Of a stretch of DNA of 64,000 nucleotides, positions 20,980 through 29,150 are shown piece after piece. Below the pieces are notes generated by a model, which worked only from the letters and a program-made list of their open reading frames with translations, searched no databases and had not been told where the DNA came from. The translations under genes were made by a program, and so were the position numbers. Origin of the DNA: Chryseobacterium sp. CH25 (GTDB lineage: Bacteria > Bacteroidota > Bacteroidia > Flavobacteriales > Weeksellaceae); assembly GCF_004119455.1 (NCBI RefSeq), contig NZ_NRQT01000004.1, forward strand, positions 418,149 through 482,148. The letters run 5' to 3'. Within the stretch, counting starts at the first letter, position 1. Every line of letters begins with the position of its first letter.

Positions 20980-21110
20980 CTCATAGTGTTTTTAGAAATT
21001 ATTTTCGAGAATAATTACAAACAATATACCGGAAAAATGAAAATTCGAGTTTATAGATAAATATCTATGCTTTTTCGTTAAATAATGATAATTTAATGAA
21101 TGTTTTAGAA

Positions 21111-21404
21111 TTAGATTATTTTTACAGTTAGAATAATAACAGCCAGGACTATACAAAATAAAGCGATTAAAAATAAATAATCCGCAATGCTCTCAAAGGT
21201 ATATTCCCGCTTTTTATTTCCTGTTCTTATAGCCAGGAAGGAAAAGAAGCAGCTGCATGCAAAAAGGATACAGGAAAGTCCTGCAAATTCGTCTAAATAC
21301 GTATTGTGGCTGATCTTAGCGATTTTCAGAGAGGTAATGATAATCAGTGAAAATCCTAAAAGATTGCTGGATGCATTCAGGATATGAGGTGACTTTTTTT
21401 CCAT
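21111..21404 (-). CDS. Small hypothetical membrane protein (three helices)
   Basis: A 97-residue protein beginning MEKKSPHILNASSNLLGFSL. Three hydrophobic segments are seen: about residues 14-30, 39-59 and 74-96, with a basic loop RTGNKKREY before the last. I recognise no family. An upstream ATG would add ten residues (MCFILKKFVK), but the shorter start looks like the conserved one. It lies alone, convergent to nothing, just left of the dehydrogenase gene that runs in the other direction. Confidence 0.55.
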   Translation of the reverse strand: MEKKSPHILNASSNLLGFSLIIITSLKIAKISHNTYLDEFAGLSCILFACSCFFSFLAIRTGNKKREYTFESIADYLFLIALFCIVLAVIILTVKII

Positions 21405-21495
21405 CTTTACAAATTTTTTCAAAATAAAGCACAATTTTTTTTATTATCAAATTTTTAAAAAAGATTATTAAAAATTAAAATTAATTTAAAAAGTG

Positions 21496-21503
21496 TATAT
21501 TAG
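21496..21503 (+). promoter_or_regulatory. Possible -7 element TATATTAG for the E1 dehydrogenase gene
   Basis: TAnnTTnG-type match 37 bp before the ATG at 21541, in an A/T-rich stretch. Confidence 0.35.
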
Positions 21504-21540
21504 CAAAATACTTGAAGAACAAAAACTTTTTTACTTAGCT

Positions 21541-23973
21541 ATGCAAACAACTTATATTGAAACACAGCAAATATCCTTTCAAGATTTTAAAAATCAGATA
21601 CTTGAAGACTACAGGTTAGGAAGGATTTCTCGTGAAATGTCTTATCTCGGAAGGAGAGAAGTACTTACCGGAAAAGCTAAATTCGGAATTTTTGGGGATG
21701 GTAAAGAACTTCCTCAGCTTGCTATGGCGAAGGTTTTCAGAAATGGAGACTTCCGTTCTGGGTACTATAGAGACCAGACTTTTGCGTTGGCCATTAATGC
21801 TTTAACGGCTGAAAGTTTCTTTGCTCAGATGTATGCTGATACCAGCGTAGAAAGAGAACCGGCTTCAGCAGGAAGACAGATGAACGGACACTTTGCAACA
21901 AGAAGTTTAAATGAAGACGGAAGCTGGAAAGATTTAACAGCACAGAAGAATATTTCTTCCGATATTTCTCCTACAGCAGGACAAATGCCAAGACTATTAG
22001 GATTAGCTCAGGCTTCTACAATATATAAAAATGTAAAATTTGAAGGTTCTGAAAAGTTTTCAAGAGAAGGAAATGAGATTGCTTTCGGAACTATTGGGGA
22101 TGCCTCTACTGCAGAAGGTCATTTCTGGGAAACTTTGAATGCTGCCTGTGCACTTCAGGTTCCTATGATTGTTTCAATCTGGGATGACGGATACGGAATT
22201 TCAGTTCCTACTAAAAACCAGAGAGCAAAAGCTGATATCAGTGAAATGCTTAGTGGTTTCCAAAGAAAAGAAGGTGAGAACCAAGGTTGTGAGATCATTC
22301 AGGTGAGAGCTTGGGATTATGCTGCTCTATTGGATGCTTATGCTAAAGCAGAACATTTTGCAAGAACAGAAAGCGTTCCTGTAGTAGTTCACGTAGTAGA
22401 CGTTACCCAGCCTCAAGGGCACTCTACATCAGGATCTCACGAAAGATATAAGAATGAAGCGCGTTTAGCTTGGGAAGCTGAATTTGACGGATTAGTAAAA
22501 TTCAAAGAGTGGATTATCAACTATTCTATCGAAATTGATGGAAAAGAAGAAGTAATTGCTACAGCTGAAGAATTGGATGCTATTGATGAAGAAGCTAAAA
22601 AGTTAGCTAAATCAGGGCAAAAAGCAGCATGGGATAACTATCAGAATGCTATTAAAGAACTTATTCAGTCTATCATTCCTTTAGTAGAAAATCTTAAAGG
22701 TCAGAATGCTGAAGTAGAAGCGGCTCTTACTCATTTTAATAAATTAGTTTCAAAAGCTAAGAAAGATGTATTCCATTTAGCAAGAAAAGCTTTATTGGCT
22801 ACAAGAGGTACAAACTCTGCAGAAAGAAACCAATTGATGCAGAAGTACAATGAAGTGGCTGAAATTGAAAAAGATAACTATTCATCTCACTTATACTCTG
22901 AGTCTGAATGGAAAGCTGAAAACATTAAGGAAATTAAGCCTGTTTACTCAGACAGTTCTGAAGATGTAGACGGAAGAGTAGTAATCAGAAATAACTTTGA
23001 TAAAATCTTTGAAAAATATCCTGAAACATTAATCTTTGGAGAAGATACCGGAAATATCGGTGACGTAAACCAGGGATTGGAAGGAATGCAAGAGAAATAT
23101 GGGGCATTGCGTATTGCTGATACCGGAATTCGTGAAGCGACTATTCTTGGGCAGGGAATTGGTATGGCGATGAGAGGTTTAAGACCAATCGCTGAAATCC
23201 AGTACTTAGACTATGTTCTTTACTGTTTACAAGGAATGAGTGATGATCTGGCAACCGTACATTACAGAACGAAAGGAGGTCAGAAAGCTCCGCTGATCAT
23301 CAGAACAAGAGGTCACAGATTAGAAGGTATCTGGCATTCAGGTTCTCCAATGGCGGGTATTCTTAACCTTTCAAAAGGAATCTTAGTATTAGTACCGAGA
23401 AACCTTACGAAAGCTGCTGGTTTCTATAACACAATGCTTCAGGCAGACGAACCTGCAATCATCGTAGAATGTCTGAACGGATACAGATTAAAAGAAAAAC
23501 AGCCTGACAACTTAGGAGAATTCACAGTTCCTGTAGGTAAAATTGAAGTAACGAAAGAAGGAAAAGATGTTACTTTGGTTACTTACGGTTCTACATGGAG
23601 AATTGTAACAGAAGCAGCTAATGAGTTGGAAAAACTAGGAATTTCTGCAGAAGTAATCGATATCCAGTCACTAATTCCTTTCGACTTATCTCATGAAATT
23701 GCTGAAAGTGTTAAGAAAACAAACAGATTAGTAGTGATTGATGAAGATGTTGAAGGTGGAACTACAGGATTCATCCTGCAGCAGATCTTAGAAAAGCAAA
23801 AAGCTTTCAGATATTTAGATTCAGATCCATTGACAATCTCTGCTAACGATCACAGACCAGCGTATGCAAGTGATGGTGACTACTTCAGTAAGCCATCTGC
23901 AGATGATATGGTAGAAAAGATCTATGCTATGTTTAATGAAACCAATCCTCACAAATATCCTGCGATATACTAA
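21541..23973 (+). CDS. 2-oxo acid dehydrogenase E1, fused alpha and beta subunits
   Basis: This 810-residue protein joins an E1 alpha domain (about residues 1-370) and an E1 beta domain (about 475-810). The thiamine diphosphate motif is seen as GDASTAEGHFWETLNAACA...IWDDGYGIS; the beta half has LIFGEDTGNIGDVNQGLEGM, GIGMAMRGLRPIAEIQYLDY and the typical C-terminal transketolase domain VTLVTYGSTWRIV. It decarboxylates a 2-oxo acid (pyruvate or branched-chain) and passes the acyl group to E2 lipoyl. Fusion of the two subunits is usual in flavobacteria. An upstream start at 21493 is less likely because it overlaps the promoter. lpdA is at 39 kb, not linked. Confidence 0.9.
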   Translation: MQTTYIETQQISFQDFKNQILEDYRLGRISREMSYLGRREVLTGKAKFGIFGDGKELPQLAMAKVFRNGDFRSGYYRDQTFALAINALTAESFFAQMYADTSVEREPASAGRQMNGHFATRSLNEDGSWKDLTAQKNISSDISPTAGQMPRLLGLAQASTIYKNVKFEGSEKFSREGNEIAFGTIGDASTAEGHFWETLNAACALQVPMIVSIWDDGYGISVPTKNQRAKADISEMLSGFQRKEGENQGCEIIQVRAWDYAALLDAYAKAEHFARTESVPVVVHVVDVTQPQGHSTSGSHERYKNEARLAWEAEFDGLVKFKEWIINYSIEIDGKEEVIATAEELDAIDEEAKKLAKSGQKAAWDNYQNAIKELIQSIIPLVENLKGQNAEVEAALTHFNKLVSKAKKDVFHLARKALLATRGTNSAERNQLMQKYNEVAEIEKDNYSSHLYSESEWKAENIKEIKPVYSDSSEDVDGRVVIRNNFDKIFEKYPETLIFGEDTGNIGDVNQGLEGMQEKYGALRIADTGIREATILGQGIGMAMRGLRPIAEIQYLDYVLYCLQGMSDDLATVHYRTKGGQKAPLIIRTRGHRLEGIWHSGSPMAGILNLSKGILVLVPRNLTKAAGFYNTMLQADEPAIIVECLNGYRLKEKQPDNLGEFTVPVGKIEVTKEGKDVTLVTYGSTWRIVTEAANELEKLGISAEVIDIQSLIPFDLSHEIAESVKKTNRLVVIDEDVEGGTTGFILQQILEKQKAFRYLDSDPLTISANDHRPAYASDGDYFSKPSADDMVEKIYAMFNETNPHKYPAIY

Positions 23974-23989
23974 TTAGGATTTTAAATAA

Positions 23990-24027
23990 AAAAAATGGGC
24001 TTTCAGATTACTGAAAGCCCATTTTTT
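23990..24027. terminator. Bidirectional terminator
   Basis: Perfect 10-bp stem GGGCTTTCAG / CTGAAAGCCC with ATTA loop, flanked by A8 and T6 runs. It serves the E1 gene and probably the convergent AhpD-like gene. Confidence 0.9.
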
Positions 24028-24058
24028 ATGGAACTGGAGATTTCTCCATTAGATTTCC

Positions 24059-24475
24059 TTATTCTTCCTTTTCCGCCAAAGTAATCCTCAGTTTATTTAA
24101 AGCACTCATCAAGGTTATGCTTGAAGTTAATTCTACCATTTCTCTTTCTGTAAAATGCTGTAATAATCTTTCTTTGATGTTTTGCCAGTCATTATTATAA
24201 GTGATGGCCTCTGCCGATTCCAAAACTAATTTTTGTTTTGCATCAAAGGCATTGGTATGTTTCCAGCCTGGCAACTGATTAATGGTATCCTGTTCAAAAC
24301 CAAAATCGAATAGTTCTTTAGCGTGGTACCTACAACAATAGGCACATCCATTAATTTGTGATACCCTTAGCTCTGCCAATGCAATCAGTTTTTCATCAAT
24401 ACCGGATTTTCGGATGCTGATATGTGCTTTATAGAGATGACCAATAGTTTCCTTTGCAATTTCTTTGTAATTCAT
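24059..24475 (-). CDS. Carboxymuconolactone decarboxylase / AhpD-like protein
   Basis: A 138-residue all-helical protein with the AhpD-type active site INGCAYCCRYHAKELFDFG: the CxxC is followed by a conserved His. The N-terminus IGHLYKAHISIRKSGIDEKLIALAELRVSQING is the CMD domain. Members act as alkylhydroperoxidase-linked thiol reductases. The start is the ATG at 24475; the longer version adds six residues (MQKNFI). It is transcribed toward the E1 terminator. Confidence 0.8.
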   Translation of the reverse strand: MNYKEIAKETIGHLYKAHISIRKSGIDEKLIALAELRVSQINGCAYCCRYHAKELFDFGFEQDTINQLPGWKHTNAFDAKQKLVLESAEAITYNNDWQNIKERLLQHFTEREMVELTSSITLMSALNKLRITLAEKEE

Positions 24476-24578
24476 AATGAAATTTTTCTGCAAATTTGCA
24501 TCAGAAATAATGACGAAACTATATGCTTACATTTTCGTTATATACTTACCTTTTTGAAAGTATAATTAAAAAATAACA

Positions 24579-24866
24579 ATGCAGGAAATCATATCATTTT
24601 TAAAGACCAGAAAAATAGCCCTGATTATTTCGGTAATATATGTTGGTATAGGAACTTTAGCAGTGTGTTCCGCTTATGGAAGTGATTTTTTGTATGGTGA
24701 ATGGACTTTATACGCTTTAGTGTTAACATTTCCTGTTTCAATTTTGAGCTTTGCTTACAGATATGCCGACCCCAATATATGGCCTGTTTTATTAATTCAG
24801 TTTTTTATGTTCTTAATTACATTTTTTATTTTGTCTTTATTTATAAAAAGTAAACCTAATAATTAA
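24579..24866 (+). CDS. Small hypothetical membrane protein
   Basis: A 95-residue protein with three hydrophobic stretches (about 12-33, 42-62 and 70-90) and a basic C-terminus (FIKSKPNN). No family is recognised. It stands divergent from the AhpD-like gene and convergent to the HxlR gene, with a shared terminator at its end. Confidence 0.5.
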   Translation: MQEIISFLKTRKIALIISVIYVGIGTLAVCSAYGSDFLYGEWTLYALVLTFPVSILSFAYRYADPNIWPVLLIQFFMFLITFFILSLFIKSKPNN

Positions 24867-24883
24867 TAAATGATTTTAAAAAC

Positions 24884-24913
24884 AAAAAGCCATCAAACAT
24901 TGACGGCTTTTTT
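24884..24913. terminator. Bidirectional terminator overlapping the end of hxlR
   Basis: AAAAGCCATCAA / TTGACGGCTTTT with a 3-base loop and flanking A and T runs. The last codons of the HxlR gene lie inside the hairpin. Confidence 0.7.
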
Positions 24914-25258
24914 CGTTTTTTTATCTACCAGACTGCAGTCTTTATCGTATACTCCTTTCACCTGATATTTTGCTTCCCATTCTTCCAGAAGATACAAAAT
25001 AGGTAACAGAGCCAGCCCTTTTTCCGTAAGTGAATATTCTACTCTCGGAGGAAGTTCTTTAAACTCTTCTCGGATCACCAAACCATCTGTTTCCATTTCA
25101 CGTAGCTGATCAGTCAATACCTTTCTGGAGATGACATTAATGCGTACGGCAAGCTCTCCAAAACGTAACTTTCGGTCTTTTATCACCAATACAATAATTG
25201 GTTTCCATTTGCTTCCCAGAGCAGCCATTGCTTTGCCTAAAGGACAGCTGTATTGCAT
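24893..25258 (-). CDS. HxlR-family transcriptional regulator
   Basis: A 121-residue winged-helix regulator with the family's opening CPLGKAMAALGSKWKPIIV (Cys5), the recognition region RFGELAVRINVISRKVLTDQLREMETDGLV and the wing VEYSLTEKGLALLPIL. Many HxlR proteins sense electrophiles or oxidants through the N-terminal Cys. It is divergent from an old yellow enzyme gene; the shared 139-bp region holds several GTTAC half-sites. Regulation of that gene is inferred from this arrangement. Confidence 0.88.
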   Translation of the reverse strand: MQYSCPLGKAMAALGSKWKPIIVLVIKDRKLRFGELAVRINVISRKVLTDQLREMETDGLVIREEFKELPPRVEYSLTEKGLALLPILYLLEEWEAKYQVKGVYDKDCSLVDKKTKKAVNV

Positions 25259-25277
25259 TAATTCATTTTTTTCATAC

Positions 25278-25317
25278 GTTACTTCAATGTTACTAATGTA
25301 AGTTACTGCGAAGTTAC
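25278..25317. promoter_or_regulatory. Four GTTAC direct repeats, candidate HxlR operator
   Basis: GTTAC occurs at 25278, 25289, 25302 and 25313: two pairs with 11-bp spacing, the pairs 24 bp apart. They lie just upstream of hxlR, about one helical turn apart, as expected for a dimeric regulator. Confidence 0.55.
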
Positions 25318-25358
25318 CACTATTTTTTCAATAAAAGATACAAAAACAAACTATTATT

Positions 25359-25373
25359 AGTTACTTTGTGTAA
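25359..25373. promoter_or_regulatory. Inverted GTTAC repeat before the old yellow enzyme gene
   Basis: GTTAC-TTTGT-GTAAC, perfect inverted repeat, 25 bp before the ATG at 25398. It shares the half-site with the four direct repeats upstream of hxlR. Confidence 0.55.
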
Positions 25374-25397
25374 CAATTATAAAACAAGATCTTAAAT

Positions 25398-26459
25398 ATG
25401 AGTACATCATCATTATTTAAACCGTTCCAATATAAAAATTTAGAACTTAAAAACAGAATTGTAATGGCTCCAATGACCAGAGCACAATCTGATAATGGAG
25501 TTCCTACACAGAAAATAGCCGACTATTATGGAAGAAGAGCTGCTTCAGAAGTAGGATTAATTCTTTCAGAAGGGACTGTTATTAACAGACCTGGATCAAA
25601 AAACCTGCAGAATATCCCTGATTTCTATGGGAATGAAGCTTTAAACGGCTGGAAAAATGTAATTGATACCGTGCATCAGAATGGCGGTAAAATGGGACCT
25701 CAGATCTGGCATGTTGGAGATACCAGAATGTCTGAAGATTATCCGCTATTGCCTATGGAGAAAGCTTCTACAATGACGATTGAAGATATTCAGGATACCA
25801 TTTCTCAGTTTGCTGCTTCAGCAAAATCGGCAAAAGATCTTGGGTTCGACTGTCTTGAAATTCATGGAGCACACGGTTACCTTATCGATCAGTTTTTCTG
25901 GGAAGTAACCAATACAAGAACAGATGAATACGGCGGGAAAACCTTAAAAGAAAGAAGCCGATTTGCTGTTGATGTAGTAAAAGCAATCAGAGCAGCAGTA
26001 GGAGAGGACTTTACTATTATCCTTCGTCTTTCGCAATGGAAACAGCAGGACTATAAAACCAGATTAGCTTTTACTCCAAACGAAATGGAAGATTGGTTGT
26101 TACCATTAAAAGAAGCCGGAGTTGATATTTTCCACTGTTCACAGCGTCGTTTCTGGGAACCTGAGTTTGAAGGTTCCGATCTGAATTTTGCAGGATGGGC
26201 TAAGAAAATTACCGGACAGCCAACCATTACAGTAGGTTCTGTAGGGCTTAATGGAGATTTTTTAAATGCTTTTGCAGGTCAGGGAACAGAGAAAACAGAT
26301 CTCACAGAACTGATTAAAAGACTGGATAATGAAGAATTTGATCTTGTAGCAGTAGGACGTGCTATTTTGCAGGATTATCAGTGGGTACAGAAGATCAAAG
26401 AAGGTAATACAGAATCTCTTTTAGATTTTTCAGCAGAAAGTATGGGCGTATTATTTTAA
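25398..26459 (+). CDS. Old yellow enzyme-family alkene reductase (NADH:flavin oxidoreductase)
   Basis: A 353-residue FMN enzyme with the TIM-barrel features of the family: KNRIVMAPMTRAQSDNGVPT at the start, the active-site pattern EIHGAHGYLIDQFFWEVTNTRTDEYGG (two catalytic His), PTITVGSVGLNG, and DLVAVGRAILQDYQWV. It reduces activated C=C bonds of electrophilic substrates with NAD(P)H. The HxlR gene reads in the opposite direction with shared operator-like repeats, suggesting induction by electrophiles such as quinones. The gene ends at a terminator. Confidence 0.92.
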   Translation: MSTSSLFKPFQYKNLELKNRIVMAPMTRAQSDNGVPTQKIADYYGRRAASEVGLILSEGTVINRPGSKNLQNIPDFYGNEALNGWKNVIDTVHQNGGKMGPQIWHVGDTRMSEDYPLLPMEKASTMTIEDIQDTISQFAASAKSAKDLGFDCLEIHGAHGYLIDQFFWEVTNTRTDEYGGKTLKERSRFAVDVVKAIRAAVGEDFTIILRLSQWKQQDYKTRLAFTPNEMEDWLLPLKEAGVDIFHCSQRRFWEPEFEGSDLNFAGWAKKITGQPTITVGSVGLNGDFLNAFAGQGTEKTDLTELIKRLDNEEFDLVAVGRAILQDYQWVQKIKEGNTESLLDFSAESMGVLF

Positions 26460-26607
26460 TATTGATTTTGAATAATATGTTGGGTTCGCAGTCAATTTTT
26501 TAACAGCATATTTTATTTACTGGCGAAGTCAAACAGAAGATTCACAATTCGTATTAATCATCATAATTCACTTTATTTTATATTTAATTTTCACCTATTT
26601 ATTAAAG

Positions 26608-26645
26608 AATCGGCTTCCAGAATTTTCTGAAAGCCGATTTTTTTA
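26608..26645. terminator. Bidirectional terminator between the OYE gene and the GG peptides
   Basis: AATCGGCTT / AAAGCCGATT with inner AGAA/TTCT pairs, followed by a run of T on the plus strand. On the minus strand it lies 13 bp past the stop of the downstream peptide gene. Confidence 0.7.
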
Positions 26646-26658
26646 ATATTTCTTGGGA

Positions 26659-26814
26659 TTAGCATGCATATTCTATCGCTACGCAGCTCCAGTAGGCTGG
26701 AAATCCATTTTCTGCTTTATAACGGCAAGCTCTTGTTCCGGGTTCGCAATCAGGAGCGTTTCCTCCATGAATGTTCTTTAATTCTGATTTTGCTAATTTT
26801 TTTAGATTTTTCAT
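26659..26814 (-). CDS. Double-glycine-leader, four-cysteine peptide (downstream copy)
   Basis: A 51-residue ORF, too short for usual size cut-offs. Leader MKNLKKLAKSELKNIHGG ends in a double-glycine cleavage site at residues 17-18; the core NAPDCEPGTRACRYKAENG continues through FPAYWSC to the terminal EYAC. Cysteines are at 23, 30, 44 and 51. The leader matches the neighbouring peptide in 14 of 18 positions. Chryseobacterium genomes have such 'bacteriocin-like' precursors. Natural role unknown: it may be a bacteriocin, a signal or another secreted peptide. No ABC exporter with C39 peptidase is in the window. Confidence 0.8.
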   Translation of the reverse strand: MKNLKKLAKSELKNIHGGNAPDCEPGTRACRYKAENGFPAYWSCVAIEYAC

Positions 26815-26884
26815 AGTATGATTCTGTTGATTGAACATTGAACTGATCTTTTTTCAAGTATTGGCTTGAGAAAGACAGTATGAA

Positions 26885-27037
26885 TTAATCACATTCCTCA
26901 GTAACTAGAATACATCTCCAACGGGCACGTCCGCCAGAAAAATATAAACAAGGAGTTGTATCAGGAGGACAGTCCGGAGCATTTCCACCATTAATTTTCT
27001 TTAATTCTACTTTTGCTAATTTTCTTAAATTTTTCAT
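26885..27037 (-). CDS. Double-glycine-leader, four-cysteine peptide (upstream copy)
   Basis: A 50-residue ORF with leader MKNLRKLAKVELKKINGG (GG at 17-18) and core NAPDCPPDTTPCLYFSGG followed by RARWRC and ending EECD. Cysteines at 23, 30, 42 and 49 give C-x6-C-x11-C-x6-C, against C-x6-C-x13-C-x6-C in the copy 70 bp downstream. The equal outer spacings suggest two conserved disulfides, with a variable central loop. A good promoter lies 23 bp upstream, and no separate promoter is seen for the second gene, so both are probably on one transcript. Function is not known. Confidence 0.8.
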   Translation of the reverse strand: MKNLRKLAKVELKKINGGNAPDCPPDTTPCLYFSGGRARWRCILVTEECD

Positions 27038-27059
27038 AGGTAATAATTTGTTGTGATTA

Positions 27060-27089
27060 CAAATGTAATGTTTTTTATGAATGGTGCAA
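27060..27089 (-). promoter_or_regulatory. Promoter for the two GG-leader peptides
   Basis: On the minus strand TTG (27089-27087) is followed, after 19 bases, by an exact TACATTTG (27067-27060). It sits 23 bp before the ATG at 27037. Confidence 0.7.
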
Positions 27090-27194
27090 GGTTTTTCTTT
27101 AAAATGTGAAATAAATATAAATTCAGGTATTGAGTTTTATTTTCTATTTTCTTTGTCAGATAATTTATCATACAACAGAAATTTAAAAAACAAT

Positions 27195-27641
27195 ATGTCA
27201 TTCAGATATTTATTATGCACAATACCAATTCTTTTCCTTGCATGTAAACAGGAGATAAAGAAATCAGAACCCAAAATTGCGGATTAAAATATCCAGGAAC
27301 AGAAATTGAGTCAGAAAGTAAAAGCTGATACTGTTATCACACAAACCTGTATATTAATGCTGGGACCTGATGAAGAGGAGATTGAAGAACTTAAAAAGAA
27401 ACAGGGAGAAGATAATTTTTATACCATTGCTGATGATGCTAACTATTATTCTGCAGAAATTTTTGAGATTGTTCCCAAAGCTATTTATTCTAAGCATAAA
27501 ACCATAGATTTTCCAAACGAAAGCTATGTGTTTGATAAAAAGAAATCTGAGGATAAATGGTTGATCATTGATTATAAACCAGGTTTCAAACCTAGAATAT
27601 ACTCTTTGGTAGATTACTATCGCCATATCACTGAAAAGTAA
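27195..27641 (+). pseudogene. Small lipoprotein gene with an in-frame stop
   Basis: From the ATG at 27195 the frame gives MSFRYLLCTIPILFLAC with a lipobox (FLAC) and KQEIKKSEPKIAD, then TAA at 27285-27287. The same frame is open on the other side (NIQEQKLSQKVKADTVITQT) to a stop at 27641, for 148 codons in all. A single-base change (for example CAA or AAA to TAA) would explain it. The C-terminal part, with VDYYRHITEK, has no known family. As it is written only a 30-residue fragment of lipoprotein would be made. A longer N-terminal start at 27081 is not supported. Confidence 0.7.
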
Positions 27642-27660
27642 TCTTCAGATATCTAAAAAC

Positions 27661-27696
27661 AAACGCGCTCCCAATAGTAAAGGAGCGCGTTTTTTA
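27661..27696 (+). terminator. Rho-independent terminator
   Basis: Perfect stem AACGCGCTCC / GGAGCGCGTT with a ten-base loop and T6 tail. Confidence 0.9.
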
Positions 27697-27747
27697 ACAG
27701 ATTTAAATATCTAAAACTGTCACCATCAGAATGACAGAAGTGATTTC

Positions 27748-28950
27748 TTATAAACCAATGTTTTTAGTTGGTTTCAACTGCTTTAAAATACTCTTTGGAA
27801 TCGCCTTTTTGTGAACCAAAATAGCCGTTGATTTATATTCAACATATGGTCTTGTTACATAAAGATATCCTGCGAAGTCATTCGTTACTCCCCAAGAGTT
27901 TTTTACCATGTAATATTCTTTACCAGTCTGATCTTTAGCCAATCCTACGATATGCATACCGTGATCATCCGTTGTAGAAAGGTTATTAAGCCCTTTTTGA
28001 CGCATATCCTCAGTGATGGTCTTGTCTTTTTTAGGCTCTGTAAATAAAGTCTGCTTGTTCTCAGCATTGATTTGGTCTAAATCCATATCAGGAACATAAG
28101 CTACCCCGTTTTTATAAGAGAAATAAGGCTCAGAAACGTCAGTTGCCCAACCTACAGAATATCCTTTGTTTACTGCATTATCAATGATTGCAGTAAGGTC
28201 TTTCATTGGAACGTTCCAGTCTGAATCATGGCTCCAGTTGTCAGGAATTGGAACTACAAACTTCTGGTAGTATGCATAATCTTTGTAAGAAGATAATTCT
28301 ACATAGTCCTCAGCATTAATTCCTACTACTTCTTTAGCAAAAGTTTTAGGAGTGTAATTTTTTCCTTCGTACGTGAAGTTAGCAGGTACTTTTCCTAGAT
28401 ATTCATCAAGAATAGCATCTACAGAATCCATCCAGTTGTCCGTAAGCTTTCCTTTAGAAGAAGCCTGAACAAGGCTGTCAAGAACTGGTTTTAATTTCCC
28501 CTGCATTTCCTTGAAGTTGTTGGTTGTCTGTCCAGGTTTTAATCCTGAATACACATCCTGTGGAACTGCGCCGTACTTTTTGTACATATTGATTACATCG
28601 TGAAGTTCACCACCGTCACCCCAGCTGATAGCACCGTTATTTAAAACATATAACTTTGCTTTATCATGATAAGAGTTTCTTGCTGTAAAGATTTCAGCAA
28701 GATCTACCGGTTTTTTGCCCATTCTCTGCATTTCAGATTCAAGGAAAGAGTTTCCTGAGTAGCTCCAGCAAGTTCCTGATGAACCCTGGTTTTTTACAGA
28801 AGTAGCCCCAACGTCCTTTAACGTTGTGAACTGAAAATTAGCATTTTGTGATTGGTTGTTTTTTAACTTATTGATTAAGTCATCTTGGGCAAACATCATA
28901 CTTCCTGCAGACAAAACAAAAAGTAATGATGCAATTTTCGCGTTTTTCAT
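27748..28950 (-). CDS. Secreted C1-family cysteine peptidase (bleomycin hydrolase/aminopeptidase C type)
   Basis: A 400-residue papain-fold peptidase with signal peptide MKNAKIASLLFVLSAGSMMFAQ. The triad is intact: Cys61 in NQGSSGTCWSYSG, His333 in DDHGMHIVG and Asn351 in VKNSWG. The long insertion between Cys and His and the C-terminal region VHKKAIPK place it nearer the bleomycin-hydrolase (C1B) group than classical papain. C1B enzymes are usually cytoplasmic aminopeptidases; here the signal peptide indicates a periplasmic or exported form. It lies alone. Confidence 0.88.
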   Translation of the reverse strand: MKNAKIASLLFVLSAGSMMFAQDDLINKLKNNQSQNANFQFTTLKDVGATSVKNQGSSGTCWSYSGNSFLESEMQRMGKKPVDLAEIFTARNSYHDKAKLYVLNNGAISWGDGGELHDVINMYKKYGAVPQDVYSGLKPGQTTNNFKEMQGKLKPVLDSLVQASSKGKLTDNWMDSVDAILDEYLGKVPANFTYEGKNYTPKTFAKEVVGINAEDYVELSSYKDYAYYQKFVVPIPDNWSHDSDWNVPMKDLTAIIDNAVNKGYSVGWATDVSEPYFSYKNGVAYVPDMDLDQINAENKQTLFTEPKKDKTITEDMRQKGLNNLSTTDDHGMHIVGLAKDQTGKEYYMVKNSWGVTNDFAGYLYVTRPYVEYKSTAILVHKKAIPKSILKQLKPTKNIGL

Positions 28951-29150
28951 TACTATAAAAAGATTATTTGTATTAATAGTCGTTAATAATAGAGATTTGT
29001 TACAAGGGGAAAAGTTAAATTTGAAATTAAAATTTATAGAAGTAAAAACAAATAAGTTAATTTTAAAATTATTCTTTTGTTTTAAAAAAGTTTACCATGT
29101 TTCCAACCCTTATCAAAGTTCCTGCATCTATACTTATATAACTCCTGACT

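Noticed and set aside
27700..27745. Additional copy of the GTCATTCTGA repeat near the C1 peptidase gene
   Set aside because: Only about ten bases (TCAGAATGAC) match; too short to call.
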